35,318 nt of DNA, taken from contig NZ_VOWJ01000030.1 in the NCBI RefSeq assembly GCF_008011665.1, forward strand, positions 1-35,318. The letters are read 5' to 3'. This DNA comes from Campylobacter volucris (lineage in GTDB: Bacteria > Campylobacterota > Campylobacteria > Campylobacterales > Campylobacteraceae). Positions 29,164-35,318 of the stretch are shown here, piece after piece. Made by a program: the position numbers and the translations under genes. A model generated the notes under the pieces. It did not search any database, was not told the DNA's origin, and saw only the letters and a program-made list of their open reading frames with translations. Each line of letters opens with the position of its first letter. Positions within the stretch are counted from its first letter, which is position 1.

Positions 29164-29351
29164 TTTCTTTCTCCTTGCATTAAATTTTCTTTTTTTACTC
29201 TTTGCTCTTCTAAAGCTTCTAAGGTACCCATAATCTCTCTCCATTTTTCTTTGTTTTTTGGATGAGCTAGCTTTTTTAAGGCAGATTTATATATTTGTCC
29301 AACTCTAACTCTTGAGATATTTAATTCCCTAGCTATTTCTTCAAAATTCAT
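29160..29351 (-). CDS. Sigma-70 region 4-like helix-turn-helix protein
   Basis: A 63-aa protein whose first 30 residues, FEEIARELNISRVRVGQIYKSALKKLAH, match the sigma-factor region 4 helix-turn-helix (T.EEIA..L..S..RV.QI...AL..L), while the remainder is a charged helix. Stand-alone region-4-like proteins can bind -35 elements or compete with the host sigma factor. It begins 2 bp after the MuB stop and overlaps the next gene by 4 bp. The role, perhaps switching early transcription, is inference. Confidence 0.7.
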   Translation of the reverse strand: MNFEEIARELNISRVRVGQIYKSALKKLAHPKNKEKWREIMGTLEALEEQRVKKENLMQGERK

Positions 29352-29353
29352 TC

Positions 29354-30277
29354 TTAACCTAATAGTAAATATCCAGCTGCAGCTTCAATATGCTTTATTT
29401 CTATACTTTTACCATCAGCAAAATCACTAGCTCTTTTTAAAAGCTTTTCGCTTTTTCTAAAATTACCTCTAGCTAGATTAAAAACCAAATCTATTGCTTT
29501 TTTATCTACTAAGGAAAAATAATCACAAAGTGCTTTTAAATCATCATTTTTTAAGCCCTCTTTGTTTTGATAGCAAAGTCCTTTTAATTCCCATTTTGCA
29601 CCAATTCTAGAGCTAAGCTGTCCATATTCGTTATAATCATTTCTACCAACACCTGTAAGATTGTTTTTAAGCTTTTTAGTTCCTACTAAAATTAAAGCGG
29701 TGTTTGAAAAATCATATATGCGTCTTAAGCACTCAAGTGCTCTAAAAGGTAAGTGTTCGCTCTCATCTATAATTAAAACTTTTGAAGTTCTTGCTAACTC
29801 ACTAGCAATGCCTCTAATCTTATCATCAAGTGAGCCTTTAAAACACACATTAAGTTTGTTTTCAAGACCGCTTAAAAGCATTCTTTTGCTAGTTTCAGTA
29901 GTAGCTTCAAACAAAACTACTCTTGTGCCATTTTTATTAGCATATTCTTTAATGGCTCTACTTTTGCCAGTTCCTGCTTCGCCTATGATAACCCCCATTT
30001 CACGATTACACATAGCATTTTCTATAGTTACATTAATTGCTTTTACATCTTTTGTAACTATAAAAGGTGTTTGTAGTTCTTTAATGCTCTTTTCTTCTAC
30101 GAAGCTTTTTATATACTTTTCAAGCAATGGTTCTACTTTAGTAGCATATTTATAAGCACTACCTTCTTTCATGTATCCAACCATATAGCTTTTATTAATA
30201 CCTAAACGATCAGCTAAGTTGTTTTGAGAGATGTTTTGTGTATTTAAAAATCTCTTTGTTTGTTCAACTAAATCCAT
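29354..30277 (-). CDS. Transposition protein B (MuB-like AAA+ ATPase)
   Basis: A 307-aa target-capture ATPase. An N-terminal helix-turn-helix (NISQNNLADRLGINKSYMVGYMKEG, residues about 15-39) is followed by an AAA+ domain with Walker A GEAGTGKS at 99-106, Walker B VLIIDESEH at 167-175 and a sensor-like LILVGTKKL at about 195-203. MuB forms ATP-dependent filaments on target DNA, delivers it to the transposase and gives target immunity. AAAAGGATG lies just before ATG 30277. It directly follows the transposase gene. Confidence 0.95.
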   Translation of the reverse strand: MDLVEQTKRFLNTQNISQNNLADRLGINKSYMVGYMKEGSAYKYATKVEPLLEKYIKSFVEEKSIKELQTPFIVTKDVKAINVTIENAMCNREMGVIIGEAGTGKSRAIKEYANKNGTRVVLFEATTETSKRMLLSGLENKLNVCFKGSLDDKIRGIASELARTSKVLIIDESEHLPFRALECLRRIYDFSNTALILVGTKKLKNNLTGVGRNDYNEYGQLSSRIGAKWELKGLCYQNKEGLKNDDLKALCDYFSLVDKKAIDLVFNLARGNFRKSEKLLKRASDFADGKSIEIKHIEAAAGYLLLG

Positions 30278-30323
30278 TTTTCATCCTTTTGTTTTTTGCT
30301 AAGTTTTTAGATTTTAAAAACTC

Positions 30324-30352
30324 TTTAAAACTTGAATTAATCAAGCTTTAAA
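30324..30352 (-). repeat. Hairpin between transposase and MuB genes (element D)
   Basis: TTTAAA-x-CTTGA (30324-30335) and TCAAG-x-TTTAAA (30341-30352) form a 12-bp stem with a 5-nt loop, complete on the minus strand, where the x-x pair is G-U. It is the only content of the 81-bp gap between A and B. It resembles elements A to C in loop size and in the AATCAAG motif. Confidence 0.55.
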
Positions 30353-30358
30353 CAATTT

Positions 30359-32422
30359 TTAACCAGCAAAATATTTTCTATCCATAAAAGCTTCCATGTC
30401 AAATTCGCTTTCATTATTTGTAGTTTCTTTTTTAGAGTTTAAAATAAGCTCATCAGCACTGGTATCATTTTTAATTTTTTCAAGTTTTCTTTGTGTTGCT
30501 AAATTTTCTTTAGCAAGTGATTTTTGTTGCACTTCTTTAGCTTTTATAAGTGAGTTTTCAAAAGCAACTTGTAGATCTTGTAAGTCTTGTTTAATATTAA
30601 GTTTAGTAAAAGCTGCAATTTCATCTTTTTTAAGTACTTCTTTGATAGCTTTAACTTCGCTTTCATAGCCTTTTTTAAGTATTTTAAAGCTTTCTTTGCT
30701 AAGTTTAGCAATACTTTCATCAAGCGCTAAGCAAATAAATTTTCCCATCATATCATAGATGAAAAGCTCTTTGATGTTATCGATATTTTGTACACATTTA
30801 ACCTTTGTTCCAACACTTGGCATTAAGGCACTTTTATAAACTCTACCTTCAAAGTTAATACCTTTTTTGCCAACAACCCTAAGCTCTTTATTTCCTGCAT
30901 TAAATAAAAATTCTTCATAAGATATTTTTACTATAGCTCTATCACATGAGTTCCAAAGTTCAAGTGGTGTTTTAACGCCTTTTTTGCGACGCACTTTAGA
31001 CATATTCCATTTAATTACTTCAGCTTCTAAAAATTCACAAGCCTCATTAAAGGTATGAAGTAATTTTTGATTAGTCTTTTTAGCAAAACCATACTCATCT
31101 TTAGCATGTCGTTCTTTTTTAGGAGTTTTTTGCTCAATTGCTTCTCTTTTAGCTAAATTTGATCCTATTGCTCCATGAAATAAAGAAATACCAGCATGTT
31201 GAAGTGTTCCAAATCTTCTTTCAACTAAAGCCTTTTGTTCTCCTGCATAAGCAATAGCTGCATCATAAGTTATATTAAGACCATCAAGTAAGCTTTGAAA
31301 ATCTTTTGAAAGATAATCTTTACCATTATCCCCTTTAATCATATCAGGCTTACCAAACTTATCTATAGCTTTCCATAAAAGGCGTATTAAGCTTAAAGAA
31401 TTAGATTTTTTTACTAAAGTAGCTACTCCTATACCACTAAAGACATCAACGACACTTAAAATGTGAGGGCGAAAAGGTTCTAGTGTTCCATCATCTCTTA
31501 CTATAAAATCAGCTGGAGAGCTATCGATTTGCCAACACATATTTTTCATATCACAAAGCTCTCTTTGATTGCCAAGTGCAGGTAGAAATTTAGATTTTGC
31601 ACGATCTAAGCCTTGAGTGATAATACAATGTTCTAATGGTTTATCTTTATAGTAGTTTTTGATGAAATTTTGCAAAGTTTTTACACTAAAAAGTGGTTTT
31701 ACCTCTCCTAAATCAAAACCTATAAAATCATAGTTTTCTTTTTGTGCCGCCTCTTTGTGAATTTTCCACCAAAGTTCAGTAAAATAAAACCCCCCCGCCG
31801 CAAAGGAGCGATACTCTCTTAAAGCATACTCTTGTATCCAAGTGCTAAGTTTTGTTTTATCTTTGCGGTGAAGTCCGCGAGTGTCGATAAGACCTAGAAT
31901 GCCATTTTCTTTATACGCTTTACGCATTCTAAAAAATTCTATTTTAGAAATATGTGATATCTCTAAAGCTCTTTTTTGCTTTAATCCACCTTCAATATAT
32001 TTTTCTACTTGTTTAAGTAATTTTACTTTATTTCTTGCATTTTCTTTGATTTCATCACTTAAATTTTCAAACTTTATATTTAAAACAGCCAAATCACTAT
32101 TTTTTGGCTCTGTTAAACATAAACTATTTTCTTTAATAATGTTGTTTTCAGTATTATTACTTATAACATTATTTAAGTCTACCTTTTGCATTTTTTCATT
32201 AAAAATCAAAATATCATTAGTGATTAATTCTTGATTAAAAGCGGTTAAAAGCTGTTCTTTGCTTATTTTAAATAGTAGTTTTTTGCCACCTCTGCCACCA
32301 TTAGCATTATTTACTTTTAACCATTCGTATTTATTTGATTTTCTAGCTACTGCAAGTCTTAAGGCACCTTCGCTTACATTAAAAACTTGTGAAGCTTCTT
32401 TGGTTTCTAAGAAATAATTCAC
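30359..32422 (-). CDS. Transposase A (MuA-like DDE recombinase)
   Basis: An about 687-aa transposase. An N-terminal DNA-binding part (FLETKEASQVFNVSEGALRLAVARK, then further helix-turn-helices) precedes the catalytic core: D300 in CWQIDSSPADF, D365 in IKGDNGKDY and E401 in ALVERRFG. A Mu-transposase C-terminal beta-barrel (about 515-590: RVVGKKGINFEGRVYKSALMPSVGTKV) and a charged helical tail follow. It cuts and joins the phage ends. I start it at GTG 32422, which overlaps the upstream stop (GTGA) and has AAGG at good spacing; a TTG two codons earlier is in frame. Confidence 0.96.
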   Translation of the reverse strand: MNYFLETKEASQVFNVSEGALRLAVARKSNKYEWLKVNNANGGRGGKKLLFKISKEQLLTAFNQELITNDILIFNEKMQKVDLNNVISNNTENNIIKENSLCLTEPKNSDLAVLNIKFENLSDEIKENARNKVKLLKQVEKYIEGGLKQKRALEISHISKIEFFRMRKAYKENGILGLIDTRGLHRKDKTKLSTWIQEYALREYRSFAAGGFYFTELWWKIHKEAAQKENYDFIGFDLGEVKPLFSVKTLQNFIKNYYKDKPLEHCIITQGLDRAKSKFLPALGNQRELCDMKNMCWQIDSSPADFIVRDDGTLEPFRPHILSVVDVFSGIGVATLVKKSNSLSLIRLLWKAIDKFGKPDMIKGDNGKDYLSKDFQSLLDGLNITYDAAIAYAGEQKALVERRFGTLQHAGISLFHGAIGSNLAKREAIEQKTPKKERHAKDEYGFAKKTNQKLLHTFNEACEFLEAEVIKWNMSKVRRKKGVKTPLELWNSCDRAIVKISYEEFLFNAGNKELRVVGKKGINFEGRVYKSALMPSVGTKVKCVQNIDNIKELFIYDMMGKFICLALDESIAKLSKESFKILKKGYESEVKAIKEVLKKDEIAAFTKLNIKQDLQDLQVAFENSLIKAKEVQQKSLAKENLATQRKLEKIKNDTSADELILNSKKETTNNESEFDMEAFMDRKYFAG

Positions 32423-32619
32423 GCACAAGCCTTAGGTAGCTTATTAATGATTTTAAGTTCTAAAAGTTTTTTATAAACTGCTTTCGTGTTGGCTTTTGCT
32501 TTATATTTTTCAGAGTAAAGTCCATTAACCACACGAAATAAGCTCATATAATCTAGATTGTGTTTTTGTGCGAACTTTTTAAGATTAATACCATTGTCTT
32601 CAAAATATTGTTTTAACAA
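32419..32619 (-). CDS. Ner-like helix-turn-helix regulator (BcepMu gp16-type)
   Basis: A 66-aa protein with a small DNA-binding pattern (FEDNGINLKKFAQKHNLDYMSLFRVVNGLYSEKYKAKANTKAVYKKLLEL), similar to phage-associated BcepMu gp16-type proteins, which hold the ner position. Ner proteins turn down early and repressor promoters once lytic growth starts. It is the first gene of the leftward early operon, starts at TTG 32619 with AAAGGA upstream and lies just after operator 1. Confidence 0.75.
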   Translation of the reverse strand: MLKQYFEDNGINLKKFAQKHNLDYMSLFRVVNGLYSEKYKAKANTKAVYKKLLELKIINKLPKACA

Positions 32620-32631
32620 AACACATCCTTT

Positions 32632-32655
32632 AATTTGTAATTTTTATTTCAAATT
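32632..32655. promoter_or_regulatory. Operator 1 (AATTTG-N12-CAAATT)
   Basis: The inverted half-sites AATTTG (32632-32637) and CAAATT (32650-32655) are separated by 12 bases. It lies between the early start point and the ner-like gene, so a bound repressor would obstruct leftward transcription. It is an exact match to operator 2 in both half-sites and spacing. Confidence 0.65.
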
Positions 32656-32672
32656 GATATTTTTTAAGATAC

Positions 32673-32696
32673 AATTTGTAAATAATTTTTCAAATT
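32673..32696. promoter_or_regulatory. Operator 2 (AATTTG-N12-CAAATT)
   Basis: The same half-sites at 32673-32678 and 32691-32696 with the same 12-base spacing, 41 bp (about four turns) from operator 1. It overlaps the -10 box and start region of the early promoter, so repressor binding would block it directly. Confidence 0.7.
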
Positions 32697-32722
32697 ATAA
32701 GTAATTTTACTTAAAAAGTCAA
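32694..32722 (-). promoter_or_regulatory. Early promoter, near-consensus sigma-70
   Basis: Minus-strand TTGACT (32722-32717) is followed after exactly 17 bases by TATAAT (32699-32694). A full -35 box is rare in Campylobacter, so this is a strong phage promoter driving the ner-like/transposase operon. A palindrome AAGTAA-TT-TTACTT (32699-32712) lies between the boxes, and plus-strand TATAAG (32696-32701) could be the -10 of the opposing repressor gene. Confidence 0.8.
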
Positions 32723-32755
32723 GTATTTTTACATAAACACTTTTAAGGTTTAAAA

Positions 32756-33379
32756 ATGGAAAAAAAAGAGCAATTACTGCAAGAAATGATAGATTTTTAC
32801 AATGTTAAAGATAAATTTGAGTTAGCTAAACATTTAAAACTATCTAAAGAATCTGCGCATAATTGGCCTAGTAGATTAAGCAAAAAACATATTTTAATTT
32901 ATGAAAAAGACAAAGAAATTAAAAAATCAAGTAAAAATACTGAAGAAAAAAATATAATAAATGATGATATTGTTTTAATTCCGTTTTATAAAGATAGTTC
33001 TGCTTCGGCTGGTTTTGGTTCTATCAATTATGAGAATTCTGTGCAACATATTCCATTCAATAAGCAAGATTTAAGACTTATGTTCAATATTCAGGGATTT
33101 TTAAAAATAGGTATTATTCCTGTAATAGGAGATAGTATGCATCCTACAATTAAAGAAGGCGAAATGATAGTTTTTCAAGATGATGGTTCTATGATTGAAG
33201 GTGGAATTTATGTAATAGAGCATCAAAATGAAGTTTTTGTAAAAAGATTAAGAAAGAGACCCTTATCTTTAATTAGTGATAATGAAAATTATCCACCTAT
33301 TACTATAGAAGAGAATGAGGAAATTAAAATTATAGGTAGAGTGGTTGGAACTTATGATTTAAATTATAGAAGATTATAA
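32756..33379 (+). CDS. LexA-like (S24) phage repressor
   Basis: A 207-aa repressor. Residues about 10-45 are a helix-turn-helix-type DNA-binding segment (FYNVKDKFELAKHLKLSKESAHNWPSR). The C-terminal S24 domain has the catalytic Ser127 in IGDSMHPTIKEGEM and Lys163 in VFVKRLRKR, plus a candidate self-cleavage bond Ala85-Gly86 in SSASAGFG. It should hold the prophage silent through the two operators and be inactivated by self-cleavage on DNA damage, if a RecA-linked response is present. AAGG precedes ATG 32756. It is transcribed away from the early operon and lies next to the phage end. Confidence 0.9.
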   Translation: MEKKEQLLQEMIDFYNVKDKFELAKHLKLSKESAHNWPSRLSKKHILIYEKDKEIKKSSKNTEEKNIINDDIVLIPFYKDSSASAGFGSINYENSVQHIPFNKQDLRLMFNIQGFLKIGIIPVIGDSMHPTIKEGEMIVFQDDGSMIEGGIYVIEHQNEVFVKRLRKRPLSLISDNENYPPITIEENEEIKIIGRVVGTYDLNYRRL

Positions 33380-33403
33380 GATTATATTTAAGTTTAAGCT
33401 TTA

Positions 33404-33423
33404 TAGAAAAATAAAATGTAACC
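33404..33423 (-). repeat. Transposase-type end-binding site 3 (inverted copy)
   Basis: On the minus strand this reads GGTTACATTTTATTTTTCTA, the same 20-bp consensus as the two copies nearer the terminus but in the opposite orientation. It lies between the repressor stop and the end and is comparable in role to L3 or L2 of Mu. Confidence 0.7.
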
Positions 33424-33428
33424 AAAAA

Positions 33429-33448
33429 GTATCATTTTATTTTTCTAT
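33429..33448 (+). repeat. Transposase-type end-binding site 2
   Basis: AGTATCATTTTATTTTTCTA shares the ATTTTATTTTTC core with the other copies and is directly adjacent to site 1 with a 20-bp period, about two helical turns. Confidence 0.7.
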
Positions 33449-33468
33449 GGTTGCATTTTATTTTTCCG
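33449..33468 (+). repeat. Transposase-type end-binding site 1, nearest the terminus
   Basis: GGTTGCATTTTATTTTTCCG lies 6 bp from the phage end. Its core is identical to sites 2 and 3. Repeated end sites are needed by MuA-type transposases to assemble the synaptic complex. Confidence 0.75.
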
Positions 33469-33479
33469 CCGACAAAAAA
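33469..33479. other. Phage left terminus and host target junction
   Basis: The phage ends with ...CCGACA at 33474 (minus-strand end TGTCGG, the TG/CA terminus of Mu-like elements). Host sequence resumes at 33475. The host reading frame of the DUF2920 gene runs ...YHSVF up to here, aligned with YHSKF in its paralogue, and then enters phage DNA. The five bases 33475-33479 (AAAAA) are the likely target-site duplication; the A-run makes the exact base uncertain by one. Confidence 0.75.
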
Positions 33480-33844
33480 CACTATGGTATAAAATATACT
33501 TTGGTTTTGGGTATGAACTTTGTATTTTTAAGTGTTCTTTATTTAATGGTTCCCTTATAATTTTTCTAGCATTGGAAAAATAATTTTTTGAAAATTTATT
33601 ACTTGTCCAATAAGTTTTATCACTAACATATAAAAATATATTTTTAAACAAAATATCGATATATGTTCCATGATATCTAGTAAAATCAATTTCTTTGCCA
33701 AAACCTATAAGTCTAAAAATATTTCCAAAAAAATTAACAAAAGAAGAATTATCTAACACAAAATCGATACTCCAAGGGGCTATTTTTGCACATAAATTTG
33801 CCAGATATCCTCCATATGAATTTCCAAACAAAATTGTTCTAATA

Positions 33845-33854
33845 CCCCCCCCCC
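33845..33854 (-). repeat. G10 homopolymer (contingency tract) in the DUF2920 gene
   Basis: Ten consecutive C on the plus strand. Such tracts change length at high frequency in Campylobacter and switch genes on and off. The frame at 10 is off; 9 (or 12) would be on. Because the prophage has removed the 3' end, switching would yield only a truncated product in this strain. Confidence 0.85.
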
Positions 33855-33857
33855 ATT

Positions 33858-33948
33858 ATTTTAAAAGGAAGATTAGCTTTTATATATAAAATAGCATTAA
33901 TTATATCCATTGCTTGCATAATGCCAAAATTTTGATATTCATTTTTAG
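33858..33948. repeat. 91-bp identical repeat, copy 1 (DUF2920 paralogue 2)
   Basis: Identical over 91 bp to 35098-35188, while sequence on either side differs. It encodes the shared NEYQNFGIMQAMDIINAILY and following residues. Such an island of perfect identity in otherwise diverged paralogues indicates recent gene conversion. Confidence 0.85.
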
Positions 33949-34397
33949 ATGGTAAAAAACTTACATGTGTTTTGAGTTTATAGTTTTGATCTAATTTTTT
34001 ATCTATTTTTAATTTTTCTATTTCTTGATCTATACCTATAAAAGTATTGTTTAATTCTTCGTAAGAATGTATACCAAAAGCATTTATATGGTTTAAATTT
34101 ATAGCCTTTAAACTAGCATCTAAAATCAATTTATCTATATCATCTAAATAAAAACTAGAGCCTAAATGTGGTCTATTTCCAACACAATGATAATTTATAT
34201 TTATAATAGCTACTTCATAATTTCTAGCTAAATAATCATCAACATAAATATAATCATTCATATCTTCAGCACCACCTGGTATGATGCATATTATAGCTTT
34301 TATAGTTTTTGTATCATCATAGCTTAATTTAAATTCTAGTAAAGATTCTCTTTTTATATTTAATTCTACATCATCACAAGAATTGATTTCATAAGTT

Positions 34398-35318
34398 TTA
34401 TTGATTATCATTGTTAGTCTTTTGAATGTCTAATAATATTTTATCATCCTCTTCTTTAAAAGTATAAGTTAAATCATCACATTTATATGAAATTTCTTTT
34501 TTACACGATTTATCTTGTAAAGGTTCTTTTAAAATTTCATTTAAATGCTTTTTTATTAAAGTTTTAATTGACATACCCATACCATGTTCTAAATTCTTTA
34601 TAAATTTTCCATCTATATCTTTTTCACTTATTATCTTGATAAGATCAACATCAAAACTTAATTTTTTTAAAATACTAAACAATTCTTCTTTATCTTCAAA
34701 AGGGGCAATTTCTATATCAAATTTAGAATGATAAAAAATATATTTTGGTTTTGGATAAAAACTTTGAGTTTTTAAGTGTTCTTCTACTAATATATCTCTA
34801 ATCATTCTTCTAGCATTGGAAAAATAATAAGGAGATTGTTTGTTTGTAGTCCAATGGGTTTTATCAAAACAGCAAAGCTTAATATTATTAAAAAAATGAA
34901 AAGTTGCAAAACAAGGATATTTAATATAGTCAATCTCTTTGCCAAATCCTATAACTCTCCATATCTTCTTAAAACATACATAAGAAGAATTATCTACAAT
35001 ATAGTCAATATTCCAAGGAGCTATTTTAGCACATAAATTAGCTAAATATCCTCCATGAGAAGAACCTACCAAAATAGTCTTTATATCCCAACTCATAATT
35101 TTAAAAGGAAGATTAGCTTTTATATATAAAATAGCATTAATTATATCCATTGCTTGCATAATGCCAAAATTTTGATATTCATTTTTAGTGGGTTGAATGG
35201 TTGTACTTAAATCCAAATAATAATCTTTATCAAATTCTAAATTATTTTTCATATCAGTAATTTTTTTATTAAGATAATCCATAGCAGGATAAAATTCTTC
35301 AAAAGTATTTAGTTTTTG
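34398..35318 (-). CDS. DUF2920 protein, upstream paralogue, 5' end outside the window
   Basis: The frame is open to the right edge of the window (...QKLNTFEEFYPAMDYLNKK), so the 5' end is missing; 306 codons are visible. It has the DUF2920 features TIQPTKNEYQNFGIMQAMDII, VGSSHGGYLANLCAKIAPWNID (hydrolase-like G-S-S-H-G-G), YWTTNK/HWTTNKQSPYYFSNARRMIRD and ISEKDIDGKFIKNLEHGMGMSIKTLI. In contrast to its neighbour it has MSWDIK in place of the poly-G tract, so it is not phase-variable at that site. The gene ends normally at 34398. Confidence 0.85.
   Translation of the reverse strand, partial: QKLNTFEEFYPAMDYLNKKITDMKNNLEFDKDYYLDLSTTIQPTKNEYQNFGIMQAMDIINAILYIKANLPFKIMSWDIKTILVGSSHGGYLANLCAKIAPWNIDYIVDNSSYVCFKKIWRVIGFGKEIDYIKYPCFATFHFFNNIKLCCFDKTHWTTNKQSPYYFSNARRMIRDILVEEHLKTQSFYPKPKYIFYHSKFDIEIAPFEDKEELFSILKKLSFDVDLIKIISEKDIDGKFIKNLEHGMGMSIKTLIKKHLNEILKEPLQDKSCKKEISYKCDDLTYTFKEEDDKILLDIQKTNNDNQ
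35098..35188. repeat. 91-bp identical repeat, copy 2 (DUF2920 paralogue 1)
   Basis: Direct copy of 33858-33948, 1240 bp apart. Recombination between the two would delete or fuse the paralogues. Confidence 0.85.

Larger units (their letters stand above)
1..33474 (-). mobile_element. Mu-like (CJIE1-type) prophage, partial; left terminus inside the window
   Basis: The gene set is that of a Mu-like transposable phage: DDE transposase, MuB ATPase, Gam, GemA, Mor, Mu-type protease, terminase, portal and gp30, and a contractile tail. There is no integrase. Phage-internal sequence ends at 33474, where a DUF2920 host reading frame is interrupted by a terminus beginning TG (minus strand) next to repeated transposase-type sites. 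The other terminus is not reached; the last phage gene visible is the start of a dam-like methylase. Gene content and the dns gene resemble C. jejuni CJIE1. The tail module has a radical SAM gene that I do not recall from the classical CJIE1 description. Confidence 0.95.
33475..34411 (-). pseudogene. DUF2920 gene, phase-off by a G10 tract and cut by the prophage
   Basis: Two minus-strand frames (34411-33839 and 33831 onward) are one DUF2920 gene. The first ends PFKIMGGGY-stop; the second continues IRTILFGNSYGGYLANLCAKIAPW, with the hydrolase-like nucleophile motif G-N-S-Y-G-G. A tract of 10 G (33845-33854) separates them. Nine G would join them in frame, so the gene is off at this length. The C-terminal part, YHSKFDIEIAPFEDKEELF and beyond in the paralogue, is replaced by phage DNA after YHSVF. 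The start ATG 34411 overlaps the paralogue's end by 14 bp. DUF2920 genes occur near surface-glycan and flagellar glycosylation loci in Campylobacter; their function is not settled. Confidence 0.88.

Noticed and set aside
29164-29244. N-terminal extension of the 61-aa gene back to 29244
   Set aside because: It only repeats the other frame of the sigma-like gene and lacks a ribosome site; ATG 29163 has a strong site and an ATGA overlap.
29661-30155. Plus-strand frame of 164 codons opposite MuB
   Set aside because: Its hydrophobic, Ser/Leu-rich composition is the expected antisense of AT-rich coding DNA, and MuB is certain.
31881-32234. Plus-strand frame opposite the transposase
   Set aside because: Antisense shadow; the transposase frame is continuous with intact catalytic residues.
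33445-33831. An independent 128-aa gene
   Set aside because: It begins mid-domain of DUF2920 and its last residues (CRRKNKMQP) are phage-end DNA, so it is a fragment of the interrupted gene.
1-35318. CRISPR array, integrase or IS element
   Set aside because: No regularly spaced repeats and no recombinase other than the MuA-like transposase.

Overview
This window is most of a Mu-like transposable prophage in a Campylobacter genome. The DNA is very AT-rich, with short intergenic gaps, many ATGA/TAATG gene overlaps and AAGGA-type ribosome binding sites. The phage genes match the CJIE1/CMLP1 group of Campylobacter Mu-like prophages: Mu-type transposase A and B, Gam, GemA, Mor, a D12-class adenine methylase and a secreted Dns nuclease. 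The host part at the right edge holds two DUF2920 paralogues, a family typical of Campylobacter, one with a poly-G tract. The species cannot be fixed from sequence alone.

Layout. Phage positions run from the left (repressor/transposase) terminus at about 33474 down towards base 1; the other terminus lies beyond base 1. (1) 33404-33474: the terminus, with three copies of a 20-bp transposase-type binding site and a terminal TG/CA, inside a host gene. (2) 32756-33379: LexA-like repressor on the plus strand. A divergent control region at 32632-32722 holds a near-consensus early promoter (TTGACT-N17-TATAAT) and two identical-half-site operators (AATTTG-N12-CAAATT, 41 bp apart). (3) 32619 to 26017, minus strand: the early operon (Ner-like regulator, MuA, MuB, a sigma-region-4-like HTH, DUF4406, Gam, small proteins, a DciA-like protein, GemA), punctuated by a family of 9-bp-stem hairpins. 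(4) 25351-26025: dns on the plus strand, then minus-strand mor (24971-25255) and a two-gene membrane-protein cassette (24207-24853). (5) 14460-24202, plus strand: gp37-like protein, Mu I-like protease with nested scaffold, lambda D-like decoration and E-like capsid, gp36, terminase (DUF1804 plus large subunit), portal, gp30/F, a GC-rich structured-RNA candidate, then tail U, X, D. (6) 14310 to 277, minus strand: lysis (M15 endolysin, i-/o-spanin, 30-aa TM peptide, holin), baseplate V-W-J-I, tail fibres, a radical SAM/SPASM enzyme, DUF1353, sheath, tube, tail-assembly chaperone with a predicted -1 frameshift, tape measure, gpG-like protein and the start of dam at the window edge.

How it works together. 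The repressor should silence the early promoter. After derepression A and B replicate the phage by transposition, while Gam and GemA modify host DNA handling. Mor then activates late genes, which fire outward from a shared divergent region at 14311-14459. Dns is expected to degrade extracellular or periplasmic DNA and so make the lysogen poorly transformable.

The most unusual items are the complete radical SAM/SPASM protein-modifying enzyme embedded in the tail-fibre operon, the GC-rich folded element at 22532-22631, the frameshift signal whose hairpin loop contains the zero-frame stop codon, the conserved early-operon hairpins, and insertion of the phage into a phase-variable host gene that was already out of frame.
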